Part shown: positions 9,465 through 21,359 of the stretch, one piece after another
How positions within the stretch are numbered: position 1 is the stretch's first letter
Layout: every line of letters starts with the position of its first letter
From: Anisakis pegreffii
Taxonomy: Eukaryota > Nematoda > Chromadorea > Rhabditida > Anisakidae
Length of the DNA stretch: 64,000 bases
NCBI GenBank assembly: GCA_035041965.1
Contig: JAPYMA010000263.1
Location: 165,586 to 229,585 of the forward strand
Direction: 5' to 3'
The notes under the pieces: model-generated
Told to the model about the DNA's origin: nothing
The model's database searches: none
The model's input: only the letters and a program-made list of their open reading frames with translations
Made by a program: the position numbers and the translations under genes

Positions 9465-11922
9465 ATACATAATTCAACAGTTGTTAGGATCTGGTGGGTT
9501 CGGTGACGTCTATAAAGCGAAAAAAATAGGAACTACAGAGTTTTATGCGATCAAGACTGAGCTGAATGAATTCAATGGTAAAAAGATCGATCGATTGAAG
9601 GTTCTTCGACGAGAATTCTTTTGAAATAATGCGATCAAATGTTTCTAAAAATCTCACAGTTACATCCTTAACATGACGAAATGCTAAACGAGAAAGCATC
9701 CAGCTCGCTAAAAATAAAGTTTCGAATTTCTGAAACGAGTTGCTCTGAAATTCAGAATTTGCAGAGCGTGAGTAACTGAATTGTTCACACTGCAGATTGC
9801 TCATATTGAGTCTCTCATCTGGGCTCAATCTACCCTTAACTTTCATGCACGCTAGCGATTGAAGTGAACAATTGAAAAAGAGCGATCGTTGCCTTCAGAT
9901 CGAGGTGGCAGTGATGATCGCCTTCTCGTTAGTGAAAGATGCAGCGCGAAAGCGACATTTTGTACGGCTCTATGATAAGGGTCAAACAGATACATTCAAA
10001 TTAATAGTGATGCAATTACTTGGGCCAAGCATTGAAGACTTAAGAAGGCACATACTTTGTGCTGATTTCACGTTAGTCTTTTATAAATGCTTTTGTCGAA
10101 ACTTCAATTCGTATCATTTCATAGCAAACTTCTTGAATAGAATATATCTTCTTGAAGTTGATTATGAATTAACGATTTGATCGATGGTTTTGCTGGCGGA
10201 CTGAAGACATCGAAGAAGTAGGTATTTCATGCGAAATATTCCTTTGATGTCAAACTCTCTGGAATATTTGTTGGCGTTTTCAATTGATTGGTCTCGTCAA
10301 GTGAGAATTTTAAAGGAAAGCCACAGCAATGCGAATCAGTCAACAAACATTACAAGGAATTTGGGATTTGCATTTAACTGGATTCATTCATCGCGATATT
10401 AAACCGCAAAATTTCGCAATTGGAACTGGTGATAAAGATGATGTTATATATATTCTTGATTTGGGTATTGCGCATCGTTTCATCGACAAATACACCAATA
10501 AAATCAAGTGAGGCTGTGTTCCAGTCTATCAGTGCTACTCCGTTGCTTCATTTATTCAACTTTAGCGATTCTCTTTCAAATTGAACACGAACGATCGAAT
10601 TCCTCTATGATCACAAAACTTATTTGATCGGTAATTTCAATTGTTCGTGGAAGTCATTGTGACTAATTTGATGTATTTAAATGAACATCATGAGGTTGTA
10701 TACATCCGTTTAGATCCCCCAGGACGAAAGTTCGTTTCATGGGAACTGTACGATATGCGTCAAGGAATTGTCATCGATGCAAAGAACAATCTCGGAAGGT
10801 GTTTACTAAGAATTTAGTTTCAATATGCGAATTTTTTCAAGAGGATCATCTCACTCAGCTTTATATTGATTTCATAGATTACGCTGAGGGATTTCGTTTA
10901 TCTGACGTCTAATAAATTTTACCAAGTTTGCACTGTACTCGAGTTGTCTTGTGATTTACTCGAAACTAACCGCAAATTACTGATTGGGTTGTTGAACACG
11001 ATTGATTGCGTTCGGATGACATAAATTCGACATTTGAGGATGATCTCGAGACGTGGATATTTATGAGCGTTGAACTGTATGCAGCAACAATATTACCGTG
11101 GAGACGAGTGGTTGATAAAGTCACTGTGCTTGCTGAAAAAGAAAAATTCTTCACTGAACCAAGTGAATTGTTGATTTTATTGCAATTAGTAACCACTCAT
11201 CAGTTCTCTCAGCTTGAAAACCCTACAGAGAATGATGTTAAAATAATGTGATGTTAAGGTCCGGATATTTACAAAAAAGCACCAATGGGTTATGGGAGTA
11301 TATCAAAATATGTTGACAACTTGACGTATGAAGAAGAACCGAATTATACGCTTATTCAGGTTTGTTATACATTCTTGTGCTCACTTCCCCAATGTTGATA
11401 TTTAAAATCGTTGCGAATTCAATCGCGAACTTTCGATTCAAACTGACAAAAAATTGTTCGAATTTCAGTCAGCATTAGACGAAATAATCAAAAGTGAATG
11501 CATTGATATAAGGCAGCCGTTTGATTGGGAAGGGAAAGTGTTGGAGAAGACGGAACGTGAAAATAGAAGACGAGTAGTGAAAGAGAAAGAGAACCTTGAT
11601 CGGAGGAAATTCGAATCCAGAGTCTCCAAAGATGTTCGTTTCTTCCGTCACTGTTGACTTGATCTTTGCTGATCTGAATCATTACTTCTGTAAGACAATA
11701 ACTGAAGTCATGTTGAAGAATCAACGAGGAGTTCGTTCGTTTTTGCAGGTGAAACTAGAAAAAGATGAAGAACCAGAACGCGGAAACCAAACTGGTCAAG
11801 GCGTTGATAAGGTCAAGAACTCACCTGATAAAGACATCAATGCTGAATCCACAGAAAAGTTGGTATGTATGTTTAGTTGTTGCAGGCATTGCTATCTGGT
11901 CAAAGTTTGCGTCTCCAACTAA
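9465..11922 (+). CDS. TTBK/CK1-type protein kinase (N-terminal exon missing from model)
   Basis: Eight exons join in frame: 9465-9600, 9899-10071, 10316-10507, 10714-10798, 11039-11162, 11259-11359, 11469-11633, 11749-11922 (TAA). The ~380 residues give a complete kinase core of the tau-tubulin-kinase-like CK1 branch. Seen in order: glycine loop GSGGFGDVY, FYAIK lysine, LK.EVAVM in the C helix, VMQLLGPSIEDLRR, catalytic loop HRDIKPQNFAIG, SPRTKVRFMGTVRYASRN, SRKDDLETW and LPWRRV. The tail (VLEKTERENRRR..., then acidic) is charged. Such Ser/Thr kinases are strongly expanded in nematodes, often with germline or sperm expression; that is family knowledge, not seen here. The magnesium motif reads DLG instead of DFG. 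No ATG precedes RYIIQQ in frame with a clear splice. The 5' exon may lie beyond the repeat at 9069-9360. A short alternative splice after 11862 (GTATGT) is possible. Confidence 0.85.
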
Positions 11923-14467
11923 AAGTCTGTTTCGATGAGACATATTAAGAACTGGATTGACCCGCATGTATGCCTCGTACTCGATTCCTTCAGTGTGACC
12001 GTACTTCCCCCTTTCATCTGGCATCAGTTGCTTACAAAAGTCATTGCAGGCTCATTGATCAGTAAATGCTAAATTATTTTAACAGTTTTGAAATCATCGT
12101 TTGAAAACGATTTCATCAATTTTTACGTCATCTTCTCCATTTTTCATTTTTATTCATCTTTCAATATTCACCGTGTATTGCGATGTTATGATGTTGTATT
12201 AGCGAGATCTCATAAGACATCCTGAACAAATTTGCTTCTCAAATTCTGGGTTCCCAAATAAACCTATCAATCTGGACGAAAATATGTCAGTTAGCTTGAA
12301 TGTTTCTGCAAACGGGAATGATCTCTTATTGTTCAGTGAATGTTCAACGATATCCATTCTGCTGCGTTTTTGAGTATCTCATCTCCAGTTGTCATGAATA
12401 ATTTCGAAAATTTTGGAAAACTTTCAGTCATCGGCGAATATTGCGTTCAATCGTGACAATGATGGTCTCATTCTTAGTCAGTATTTATGAAAGTCAACCA
12501 AAAATATGGTATACTTCAATATCGACTCGATGTATTCAAGGCCGTCAACAACGTCAACAGTCATTATTAATATTATGTTTGATCTACTCAAAATTTGCAA
12601 TAGTTTATTCGTTTCGTTTCAACAAGTTTCATTAATAAATCATTTTCACATACTGAACAATTCAAGCAGTGATATGCAAACGTGCACACATTCATTTTGT
12701 ATTCGTAAATATTGTATTCTATTCGCTCTCCTTTGCAAAGACTTTGATTGTGAAGTGGGAAGATTGTGATGATGTTAATGATAGGCGGTTTGCATATGGG
12801 AGAGTGTACCGTATTACTTCGTGTTTGATGCCTTAGTGGGAAAATAATCGCTTATTTGTACGGAAGTAGCCGTTTCATATGAGGGCGAGCGATTTCATGG
12901 CGATTTCCACCATGAAAATTTCAATTGTTGTTAATGGCAGTCGACAGCGATAGACTTGTTAAGAATCTGTTTTGTTTATAGAATTGGATAACTTTTGAAT
13001 GCCTTATTGATTTATCGAGAAGCGTACATCATAACAGAATTCACTTGACGATCAATTTCGCAAATTAATTTTCAATCCAGATTGAGCCCAATGCTTCTGC
13101 GAATTTCTTTTAAGATATTGGTATTAAAGATGGCCGAGGTAGGAAATTCGAAATTTGACTTTAACGGTGGGATGGATTTTGACTTTAATGTTTGGAAAAT
13201 CGTTGAGAGGATTCATTTGAGGTGGTGATTTTTTTTAAGGTTTTTAAGTTATTTTTCTCGTGTGATTGACTTCATGTGGTTTTCGTCTTATATCATCCAA
13301 GATTAAGAGAGTGCAATGTGACCCTCCCTGACAAGTGTGAGATTGAAATAATTCAACCAGATAATGAAGAAATTTTTTAAAGAAATGGAAGGTATGAAAA
13401 TAATTCTCGTTACGGAATCTACCAAAGAAGAATTTGCATTAATGGATCATCTAGCAGAACTGATCTATCAAACAATTGCGTTCATCATTAGAGCAGTTTC
13501 GGGCATGAGAGCTGTTGTTGTTACTGTAGAATGAGAATAAGTCTTGTGGTTTTTGCCTATCTTCCACCATTAGTTCTACCGCGGTTCTATGAACGGCTGC
13601 TGATATGCCTTACACAATGCTGCCGGATGAACGCCGTGCTGATGACGATTTCGACGTATGACTGTTGAGATGATTGTTGAGCATCCGTTTCGGTTCAATT
13701 AAAAGAGGCGTGACCAGGGGAAGGTACCGTTGCTCTATCGACTCTTTGTCCACGCATAAGATCGTAATAATCTTATCGCGACTGTAAAATTGAGCGAAAG
13801 AATTGGCGACATGGAAGACTTCACCGAAAAACATTCAGCGAATGCTCAGTGTGAATATTTCATTCAATTGATCTACGAACAAGTACCAAAGTTGAACTTT
13901 AAATGATAAACAAAATGATAAATGATAAAATTCACTTGATAAGCGCCTTGATAAGATGACAGATTTGTTTGACTGATCATCGTCAGCATGTGAATGCCTT
14001 GTAATAGCAGTTTGAACAATTCTGTTCGCAACAAAACATCAATTTACATTCGGCAAATTTACTTCGCTGAATTTGTCTTCAAAACAAAAACAAATCACTC
14101 TTAAATGTTCTTATATAAAAACCAATCAAAGTCTCGAGATTTCACTATCATCACCTCTGATAATTTTTTCGAGCTATCCGAAACAAATTTTCAGCCGTTA
14201 CCTTTTTCATTCCAAAATAATATATTGCGCGCTCAGTTATTAATTAGTGAACACTGACGAAATGAATGTATTACTGACACATTAGAATGTTGCGATTATG
14301 AAAAGAATGCCTATTGATCACGCAGTTTTGGTGAATATGACTGAATGGCGGTATTCTATCAACTCAAACATCGAGCCACTCTACCTCATCACAACAATTA
14401 ATCTCATATAGGCAGATAGTTGTTCGAAACGAATGCTTCAAACATTCTCTACTTCAGATCAAAGAAA

Positions 14468-14921
14468 ATGTTCGCTAGAGTTACATTCGTAGTCTTCCTG
14501 CTGATTACCACACTGCATTCGACGGTCGATGCTTTTTTGGGCTCTGGAATGCTGGGAAATGACTTCGGAGGATATGGTGACTACGGCAGATACGGAAATT
14601 GGGATAGCGGTTATTCTGGATACTATCCAGGTGGTGATGGATTTGGCATGGGTGGTGGCTATCCGGGATACGGCAGTGGAATGTAAGTTCAGTTTATGTT
14701 ATAAGTGCTTTCTGATTCGCCGTATCTATCTGAGTATTGAAGTGTTTTTTTTTTTGAATGATTGAACTGTGTCCTCGAATGGCCGGGATCAGAGCTGTCA
14801 TTTGTCGATCAACTGAGAATTTCAATCGAATATGGGATGACACGATTTCAGGTCTGGCGGACTATCAAGTTTGGCACAGATGGCAGGCGGGATAGCGCAA
14901 CTATTCTCATTTTTTAACTAA
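14468..14921 (+). CDS. Small secreted Gly/Tyr-rich protein, two exons
   Basis: Exons 14468-14682 (donor GTAAGT) and 14852-14921 (acceptor ATTTCAG, TAA stop) join in phase to give 94 residues. The start ATG opens a textbook signal peptide, MFARVTFVVFLLITTLHS, probably cut near VDA. The mature part is rich in Gly, Tyr and Asp (GGYGDYGRYGNWDSGYSG, then YPGGDGFGMGGGYPG). A short tail with LSSLAQMAGGIAQLF follows. Short Gly/Tyr-rich secreted proteins are common in nematodes as cuticle or antimicrobial-like (caenacin/NLP-type) products. No dibasic processing sites are visible, so a neuropeptide-like precursor is less likely. Function is otherwise unknown. Confidence 0.75.
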
Positions 14922-15963
14922 ACGAGGACATCAGAATGGCTAGCCCTCTCAACTGATATTCTGAACATTGAACACTGTCATTATCGTATCAGTTGAACAA
15001 CTTCGGTATCGTACCACTTCAACATCCATCGTTGAACTTCACTCGACGACAGTATTCACCTCTTATGATTTATGTTCCCATAAATTAAGAAACGAATACG
15101 CGTGATGTACTTTTTAATATGGTGTGTGTACATTCGACGACATTCAACGCGTGAAATGATTTTGAATTGACTTTCAATAACACAACTGATTCGCTTGACA
15201 ACCTTCCGTGAAGTGCTTCATATTGTACATAAATAGAATACTTATTGTTTATGGCACTTGAATTTGTAAATCATCATGCTATTTGCTATGTTGTTTGGCG
15301 TGCATCGAATCGATCTACCTCACGCTTTCGTGATTTGTGATTTTTATACTTCTGAACATGCATTACTATTCGAATAAACGCATTGCGGACTCAACACATT
15401 GATCAAAAATCGAGAATGTGAAGGCGACGTCAGTAGAGAGTTGTCTGTAGCCTATCATTACTGGAAAAACGTTTCGGTTACGAATTCCCAATCGACCGGA
15501 TATTTTGAGATTTCAACGAATTACAAACGACGATAATGTTCATCTGAAATTGTGAATATTCACAGAATTTAAACGAATTCCTTCACCCAATAAAATGATT
15601 TGGTTACTTGGTTAGAGATTTGTTCGAGTGTCGTCATGACAAACGGACCTGCATGCCTTCAACCCAAGCACTTCATCTAGCAACTTAGACGTTTGCATAG
15701 AGAATTCACTGCATCAACGATATCATAAGGATACAATTTCACTGAATCTAAATGAGCGTCACAAATTGATCTTTTCGACACAAATTGATCTTTTCTCAAT
15801 GGGGTCGTATCTTGTGGTTTAATCCTTCGAGTCATTAACGTTTATCGCATGATTGAATATGTATATGGTACATTTGTTGCTTTACAAATTCATTCGAATA
15901 TGATTATGAGATAACGATCGCAGATGAGTATCACAATTGATAAAGTAATGATGAGAACAAAGC

Positions 15964-18900
15964 TCAATACAATCCACATCCCTGTAAATTTGCCTGAATG
16001 ATCATGTCAATAACACTGTCCAGGATCATTTGAACTTGATTCGTATCTGTTGCACAAGTCTGATGCATATAAATTGTCTTCTCGGGATTGGCGTTCAGCC
16101 CCTCGAATTTCTCCTCAATGAATCTAACGGAATCCTCGTACGTTTGCGGTCCTTAAAATCAAATGAACTTCGTATTATTTGTCCCATCTATTAATGCTAT
16201 TCGCTTGTGGTGACATTGTTGTTCATTGCAACAACATCCGAATCAGTTTGAAATCGATCTATTAATAGAGTGACATTTGATTCGTGCCATTAATGGCAAA
16301 TAATACATTGGAATAATGAAATGCTTCGACTTCATTGTTCCGTTTGAATTCAAATGTTCCGCTCAATTTCAGATGGTAATTCATTAGTAGGATGAGGATA
16401 AAATTCACGAAAAGAGATATTATAAAACGGAACGGAATGGAGCCACGATGAGATCTCATGGAATTTGGATTGACGCAAAGTTTTAAACCTTTGAATTATA
16501 AATGTGCGATGAAAGGAAAACGATTAACATATTATTGAATATCCAACATTTTTTTGACTGAAACCAAATAATTGAAGACGACGATAACGAACCTTTATAT
16601 TCGGGAAATGCGATTTTAATGGATGTTTTCTTGATTTTTTCCAAGAATAAATCTTTCTTGTTGAGGAATAAAATCATCGAGGTATTAATAAACCATCGGC
16701 TATTGCAAATAGACTCGAACAATCGCATACTTTCGATCATACGATTCTGAATTTTTCCAAAATAAAAATTATCACTTTTATAGCATCTCAGCTTCAATTC
16801 AGTGATGCTCATTGTCGTTTGATGTCTACGAAAAAGGTTCTCATCCACATGCTGATACGCAATACGGTGAGATAATTAAAATGAAAATTGAATGTTCACA
16901 TATTTTTCAACATCATATTAATAAAATCGCTGAATACTCAATGAAATAATGATTCAGAGCGTTCGAATGCAAAAAATATTCATGATAAGTGGATGATTCG
17001 AAAAAATTTCAAAATTAGGCAATAAAAGACAGTAATTCGATCGATACGTGCATCAATATGAGTTATATGAAGATGAGTTCCGATCGGTAATGAATCTGGC
17101 TAATATGAATCAAACAAACAAACCGTTGTTTCGTCTTCGAATAAAACTTGATCGTATTCACTGATTGCGGCGATGAATATGATTGCGTTCACATCTTCAA
17201 AGCAATGAATCCATTTTTTACGTTCAGATCGTTGTCCACCCACATCGAACACCCTCAATCAATCGTTCGTTAGATCAACTGATTCTTCGGCTAGCCATAA
17301 CGGATGTGCTCGCTGGCACATGAACAAAACATGGGCAGAAAATTCAGATCGCCTCTTTCTGACCAGCATGATCAGTTGGCAAGCAAGCCCGAAATGGATA
17401 AGTTCGAACATAAGCAGCTAAAAACTTCCTTTGGACAAGCAGCGAGCATTACAATTTTTGTTATGAACTCCACTGGCCCCAAATCTGGCTAATTTGAATC
17501 TATATAATTGCTTTCAACCCATTTGAGATAGTGAAGCAAAGCGAAATTCTGGACTTGTCTATCAAACCGCAGCTTCCAAGCTTAAACTCAACTACTCATA
17601 ACTGCAGTTAGTGTAAGGCTGAACAAGTAACATGTTACTTGTTCAGGCTTACACTAATGCTCACTAACTTCAGCGGAAACGCATATTTTTTCGCATTTTA
17701 AATTTAGGCGATTGAAAAATTGGAAAAAGTTTTTTCGGCTTAGAATATAATGTGTTCCATACCAAAAGAATTCAAGAGAAAAGCAAAACACGATCGGCTA
17801 TGCAAACATATTCAACGATCTATTTGTTGGTCAAAAGAAACAATTGTGGCTACAGAGAAGTGAGGAAGATACGCGAGAATCACAACGTTTCCACTGTCAT
17901 GATATCAGATATCAATACGGCAACAAACACGGTGTTGAAGAAGGCATTGCGAGGTACAAGCGCATAATGAATTGGTAAGACGGAGAACATGGAGTCAAGC
18001 TAACAAAGTATTCACAAAGTTCTGTGTTTAACTAGAGCTGGTTGAATAACTTCACAGATATCGTTGAACGAATTCAGTAGAGTGAAGAAATGATTCTTAA
18101 ATGAAACGGAAATAGTGATGCTAACCGAAAATCAACGTTTTTCATTTGGAATTTCACCTCTACGATACCCGTTGTTTTAATTCGACTCAGCAGGATGTCC
18201 TGTTCGGTAGGCTTATAATCTGATGCAGCGATTCGATCGATGGAATCCAAGAAACTGCAAACGAATATTCTTTCACTTCAAATGGAATCGAGTCCTCTCA
18301 CTTTTTCAACGATTCCAACAATTTGAATCAATTGAATGATCAACATCTTTTCAATCAATTCTTACGGACAAATTCACTCAGAGTGATCTCGGTTTTTCAT
18401 AGTGAAGAATGCAATTATTATGAAGGAACTGACTAGTTCGCAGATTCAGGCAACTGGAATTCATTTCCTCGACCATACGCATCCTTGCTGACACCTCTAT
18501 CTGACCAAAGACTTTTCAGCGCTTTTGCCAGTTCAGCAGTTAATGGCTCTGATTCATTGCCAGCCTTGACCACGTCCAAAACAACCCTTGCGTCCGTCTG
18601 AAACACTCAAACACTGATATCAGTTCACAACAGTTTGGAGGAGTCGCTTAGTTGACAGCGTTGGCAATGCTGCTCGAATTCATCATTGCATCTGTTTATG
18701 CTGTCATGTTAATGCGCTACACAACGCATGATTTGTAATACATGCTTGATGAATACAATTCGTTTGAGATATTCACGTCACATTAGTTGATGGCTAATCG
18801 CTAGTTACGTTTCTAATCTTTATGTCGTTATGTTCTCTTAGTCAAGACTCTGCATGAATAGCGCCTCCAAGAGAGTGTGTTATCGTTTTAATTGGTACGC

Positions 18901-21355
18901 GGTCAATCTGACTAAAGACATTTTGCCTAACGACAGTTACCTAAAGACACATTGCCTAACGGACAGTTCGCCTAATGGACAGTTTGCCTAATGGGCAATT
19001 TGACTAACTTACGGTTTTTAATGGATATCGCCTAATAGGCAAACTGTTCCTTAGGCAAACTGTCCGTTAGTCAAACTGTCCGTTAGGTAAGTGTCTTTAG
19101 GCAAACTGTCGTTAGGTAAAATGTCTTTAGGCAGATTGACCGGTCACGCTTTCAATACATAATCTAAGGTGACTGAATCCGCAGATGATCTGAATGAACG
19201 GAACTGAGCACAAATGGTCATGATAGAATGGGACTAAAAAAGAACGTGATTGCATCGAGCATAAACAATTTCTTCAGTGAACTGATGATGACACTAATGA
19301 CCTCTCGTTGTGGGTTTTCAAGTGGAATATTCAACGTTTTCATTCCTCTCAGCAATGACGCCATCGCTTGCACTGTATTATTATAGATAACCGCTTTCTG
19401 TTGAAGCATCTCTTCCTCTGTGAAGCCATGTGTGTGCAATATTCTGAAATTCAATTAGTTCAGTGCAGCGGTATTCAACTGATTACCATCTGATCTAATG
19501 CCGATCAGTCATATTTATCAGTCAAACAGTCTTCGAAAAGGCATGCTTGGACTAATGCTGATTGATTCAGCATGATAAAAGTTGCATTAATGTTTTAACC
19601 CGAGCAGAAAAAATGATCTCGACAAAACTCTCATCCTCATTATTGTTGTATTATCGTTTTAGCTGGCTAATGCTCGACGTCTCATTAATTCTAAATGGCT
19701 CATTATTCGACGTAATCAACTGGATTAGGTGATAACGACAGAGCCATTTGAATGGAAAGTTGCAATTAACCGTAATCAAGCAACTTAAAAATATCATTCC
19801 TGACATAGGAATTAGTGTCAGCACTCAACAGCTATATTTCATAGCATTCCGTGACAAGGGTCCAATTGACCATAAGTTTATAACCACTAAATGAGATCGT
19901 TCTCATTATCAAATGATCTGCAAATGTATTTCCATTTGGGATTGACCTCATGACTATTGATCAAAATTGAGCCTGAATGACTTCTTCACAACGCTGTCTC
20001 AAAAAATATTTCTTGACTGAGTCTCACAAAATATTTCGAAGTTTCACGAAGCATAAAAAGCAAACCTCATTTGTTTCAGAACTGTACTTTTACCACATTC
20101 ACCAGCACCTTAATACGGAACATTAATTTTTAAGAGATAATTCAATTTTATGGGTGTGAAATAATTTGAAAGTAAATATTTTCCACTTATACAGTTATTC
20201 GTTTTCTAACTAAAATTCAGTCATCAGAGGATGCATCCTAATCGTGAGCAATGAAAGAATCAGCACAAGAGGAAAATCTTGGATGTTTCTCGAATCCACT
20301 CCTCTCAGGTCTAAAATTTTTCCTCTCTCGCTGGAACATCATTCATTCACTAGCAATAACCGTCGTTTCGAAGCAACTCTGTTCGAAATTTTTCAAATTT
20401 TCAATATGCAAAACAATACCAGCTCAACTTATAGCGATCTGACAGGGCCACTTTAGAATCTTGCTCCGAAAATCTCACAAAACTTCTCGGATTCAAGCAT
20501 ACTGGCTGAGTGGTTCTCAGCTGATAGTCATATCGAACTATGCAACCGGCCGATGTCACAACTTCCTTGTCCACTCATAGACTTGACTAAGGTATGAAAT
20601 TCAGAAAAAACTGCATTGGCAACCCACCGAATACAAATTTCCCACGTAACTATTCACTCAAAGCAGAGGAGAATGAGGTTAACTCATGCAATTTTTATCA
20701 CGCAGTATAAAGTATTCTCTTTCGTTTCTGATTTGCAGTTAACGAATGCTCGCCGTTGCAATATGTGAATATGCTTCTAAATTCAGTGCTCTTATTGAAT
20801 TCAAAACGTAACTTTAGCGAAAACACATCATCATTTAGGTTCATTTGTCGAACAGGAATTCAATATAAAGCAAGTTAAATGAAAAACGAATGTATCGATG
20901 TAATGAAAAATAATAACGATGCACCTCTAATGAATGAATCAAATAATGAATGAATTAGCATGGAGTTCGTAATTGGATTGTACAATGAATTTTAAACTTC
21001 CTTTTTTGCAACAATAATGCATCGTATTGAATGAATGAAAAACATGATTCATTTCTTTGTTTGCTTATTAATTGTAAGGATGGTCATGCACAATGCGAAT
21101 GTATCAGAATGATGTGCTGCGAATGTGAAATATGATCAGTCATGTATCATACATAATTTATCATATGAAAGAAATTGCAAAATCAAAACAACACCAATTT
21201 GGTGTTATGTTGAAATGGCAAACAATGGAAACGTTACCTAGCAACAGCAATTTGACGACCTTCTGTTGCGCGATATGTCCTTGCATCATCTCTTTATCAA
21301 TCGCCTTACTTTTTTGCGCTAATGTTTTCTCCTCTTGACTTTGGCATAAACCCAT
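15964..21355 (-). CDS. G protein alpha subunit, Gi/o class (GPA-16/GOA-1-like)
   Basis: Eight minus-strand exons join without a break: 21355-21238, 20108-20066, 19443-19302, 18597-18434, 18254-18126, 17253-17124, 16746-16593, 16151-15964 (TGA). They give 355 residues, the normal length. The protein binds and hydrolyses GTP and couples receptors, or cortical GoLoco partners, to downstream effectors at the membrane. Visible: MGLCQS for N-myristoylation at Gly2, with Cys4 for palmitoylation; P-loop GAGECGKST; switch I Arg in SRIKTTG; switch [16 protein letters not shown] with catalytic Gln; FLNKKD; TCATDT; and C-terminal GCGLY with the Cys four from the end that pertussis toxin modifies in Gi/o. 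The P-loop has Cys where most have Ser (GAGESGKST). [15 protein letters not shown] and RMIESMRLF look closer to a GPA-16-type Gi than to GOA-1, from memory only. The intron positions agree with intact coding. Confidence 0.95.
17608..17657. repeat. 24-bp near-perfect palindrome
   Basis: The arm TTAGTGTAAGGCTGAACAAG (continuing TAAC) is followed after two bases by its reverse complement with one mismatch. It lies inside the G-alpha intron between exons 5 and 6, so it would form a hairpin in the pre-mRNA. Confidence 0.8.
18894..19148. mobile_element. hAT-like palindromic-array element, copy 2
   Basis: This has the same structure as the copy at 9069: left end GGTACGCGGTCAATCTG, right end CAGATTGACCGGTCACG, forward GCCTAACGGACAGTTT-like units, the spacer 'aacttacggttttt', then reverse-complement units. 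It sits inside the intron between G-alpha exons 3 and 4. The possible target duplication is weak here (5 or 6 of 8). Confidence 0.8.
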
Positions 21356-21359
21356 GATG

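Noticed and set aside
11863..11885. Possible 23-nt intron (GTATGT...TTGCAG) near the kinase 3' end
   Set aside because: It is shorter than any other intron modelled here. The read-through frame to the stop at 11922 is simpler.
13124..13534. Short ORFs (MAEVGNSKFDF..., CNVTLPDKCEIEIIQPDN..., MEGMKIILVTESTKEEFALM...)
   Set aside because: They look mildly coding, but I could not join them in frame with convincing splice sites and no family was recognised.
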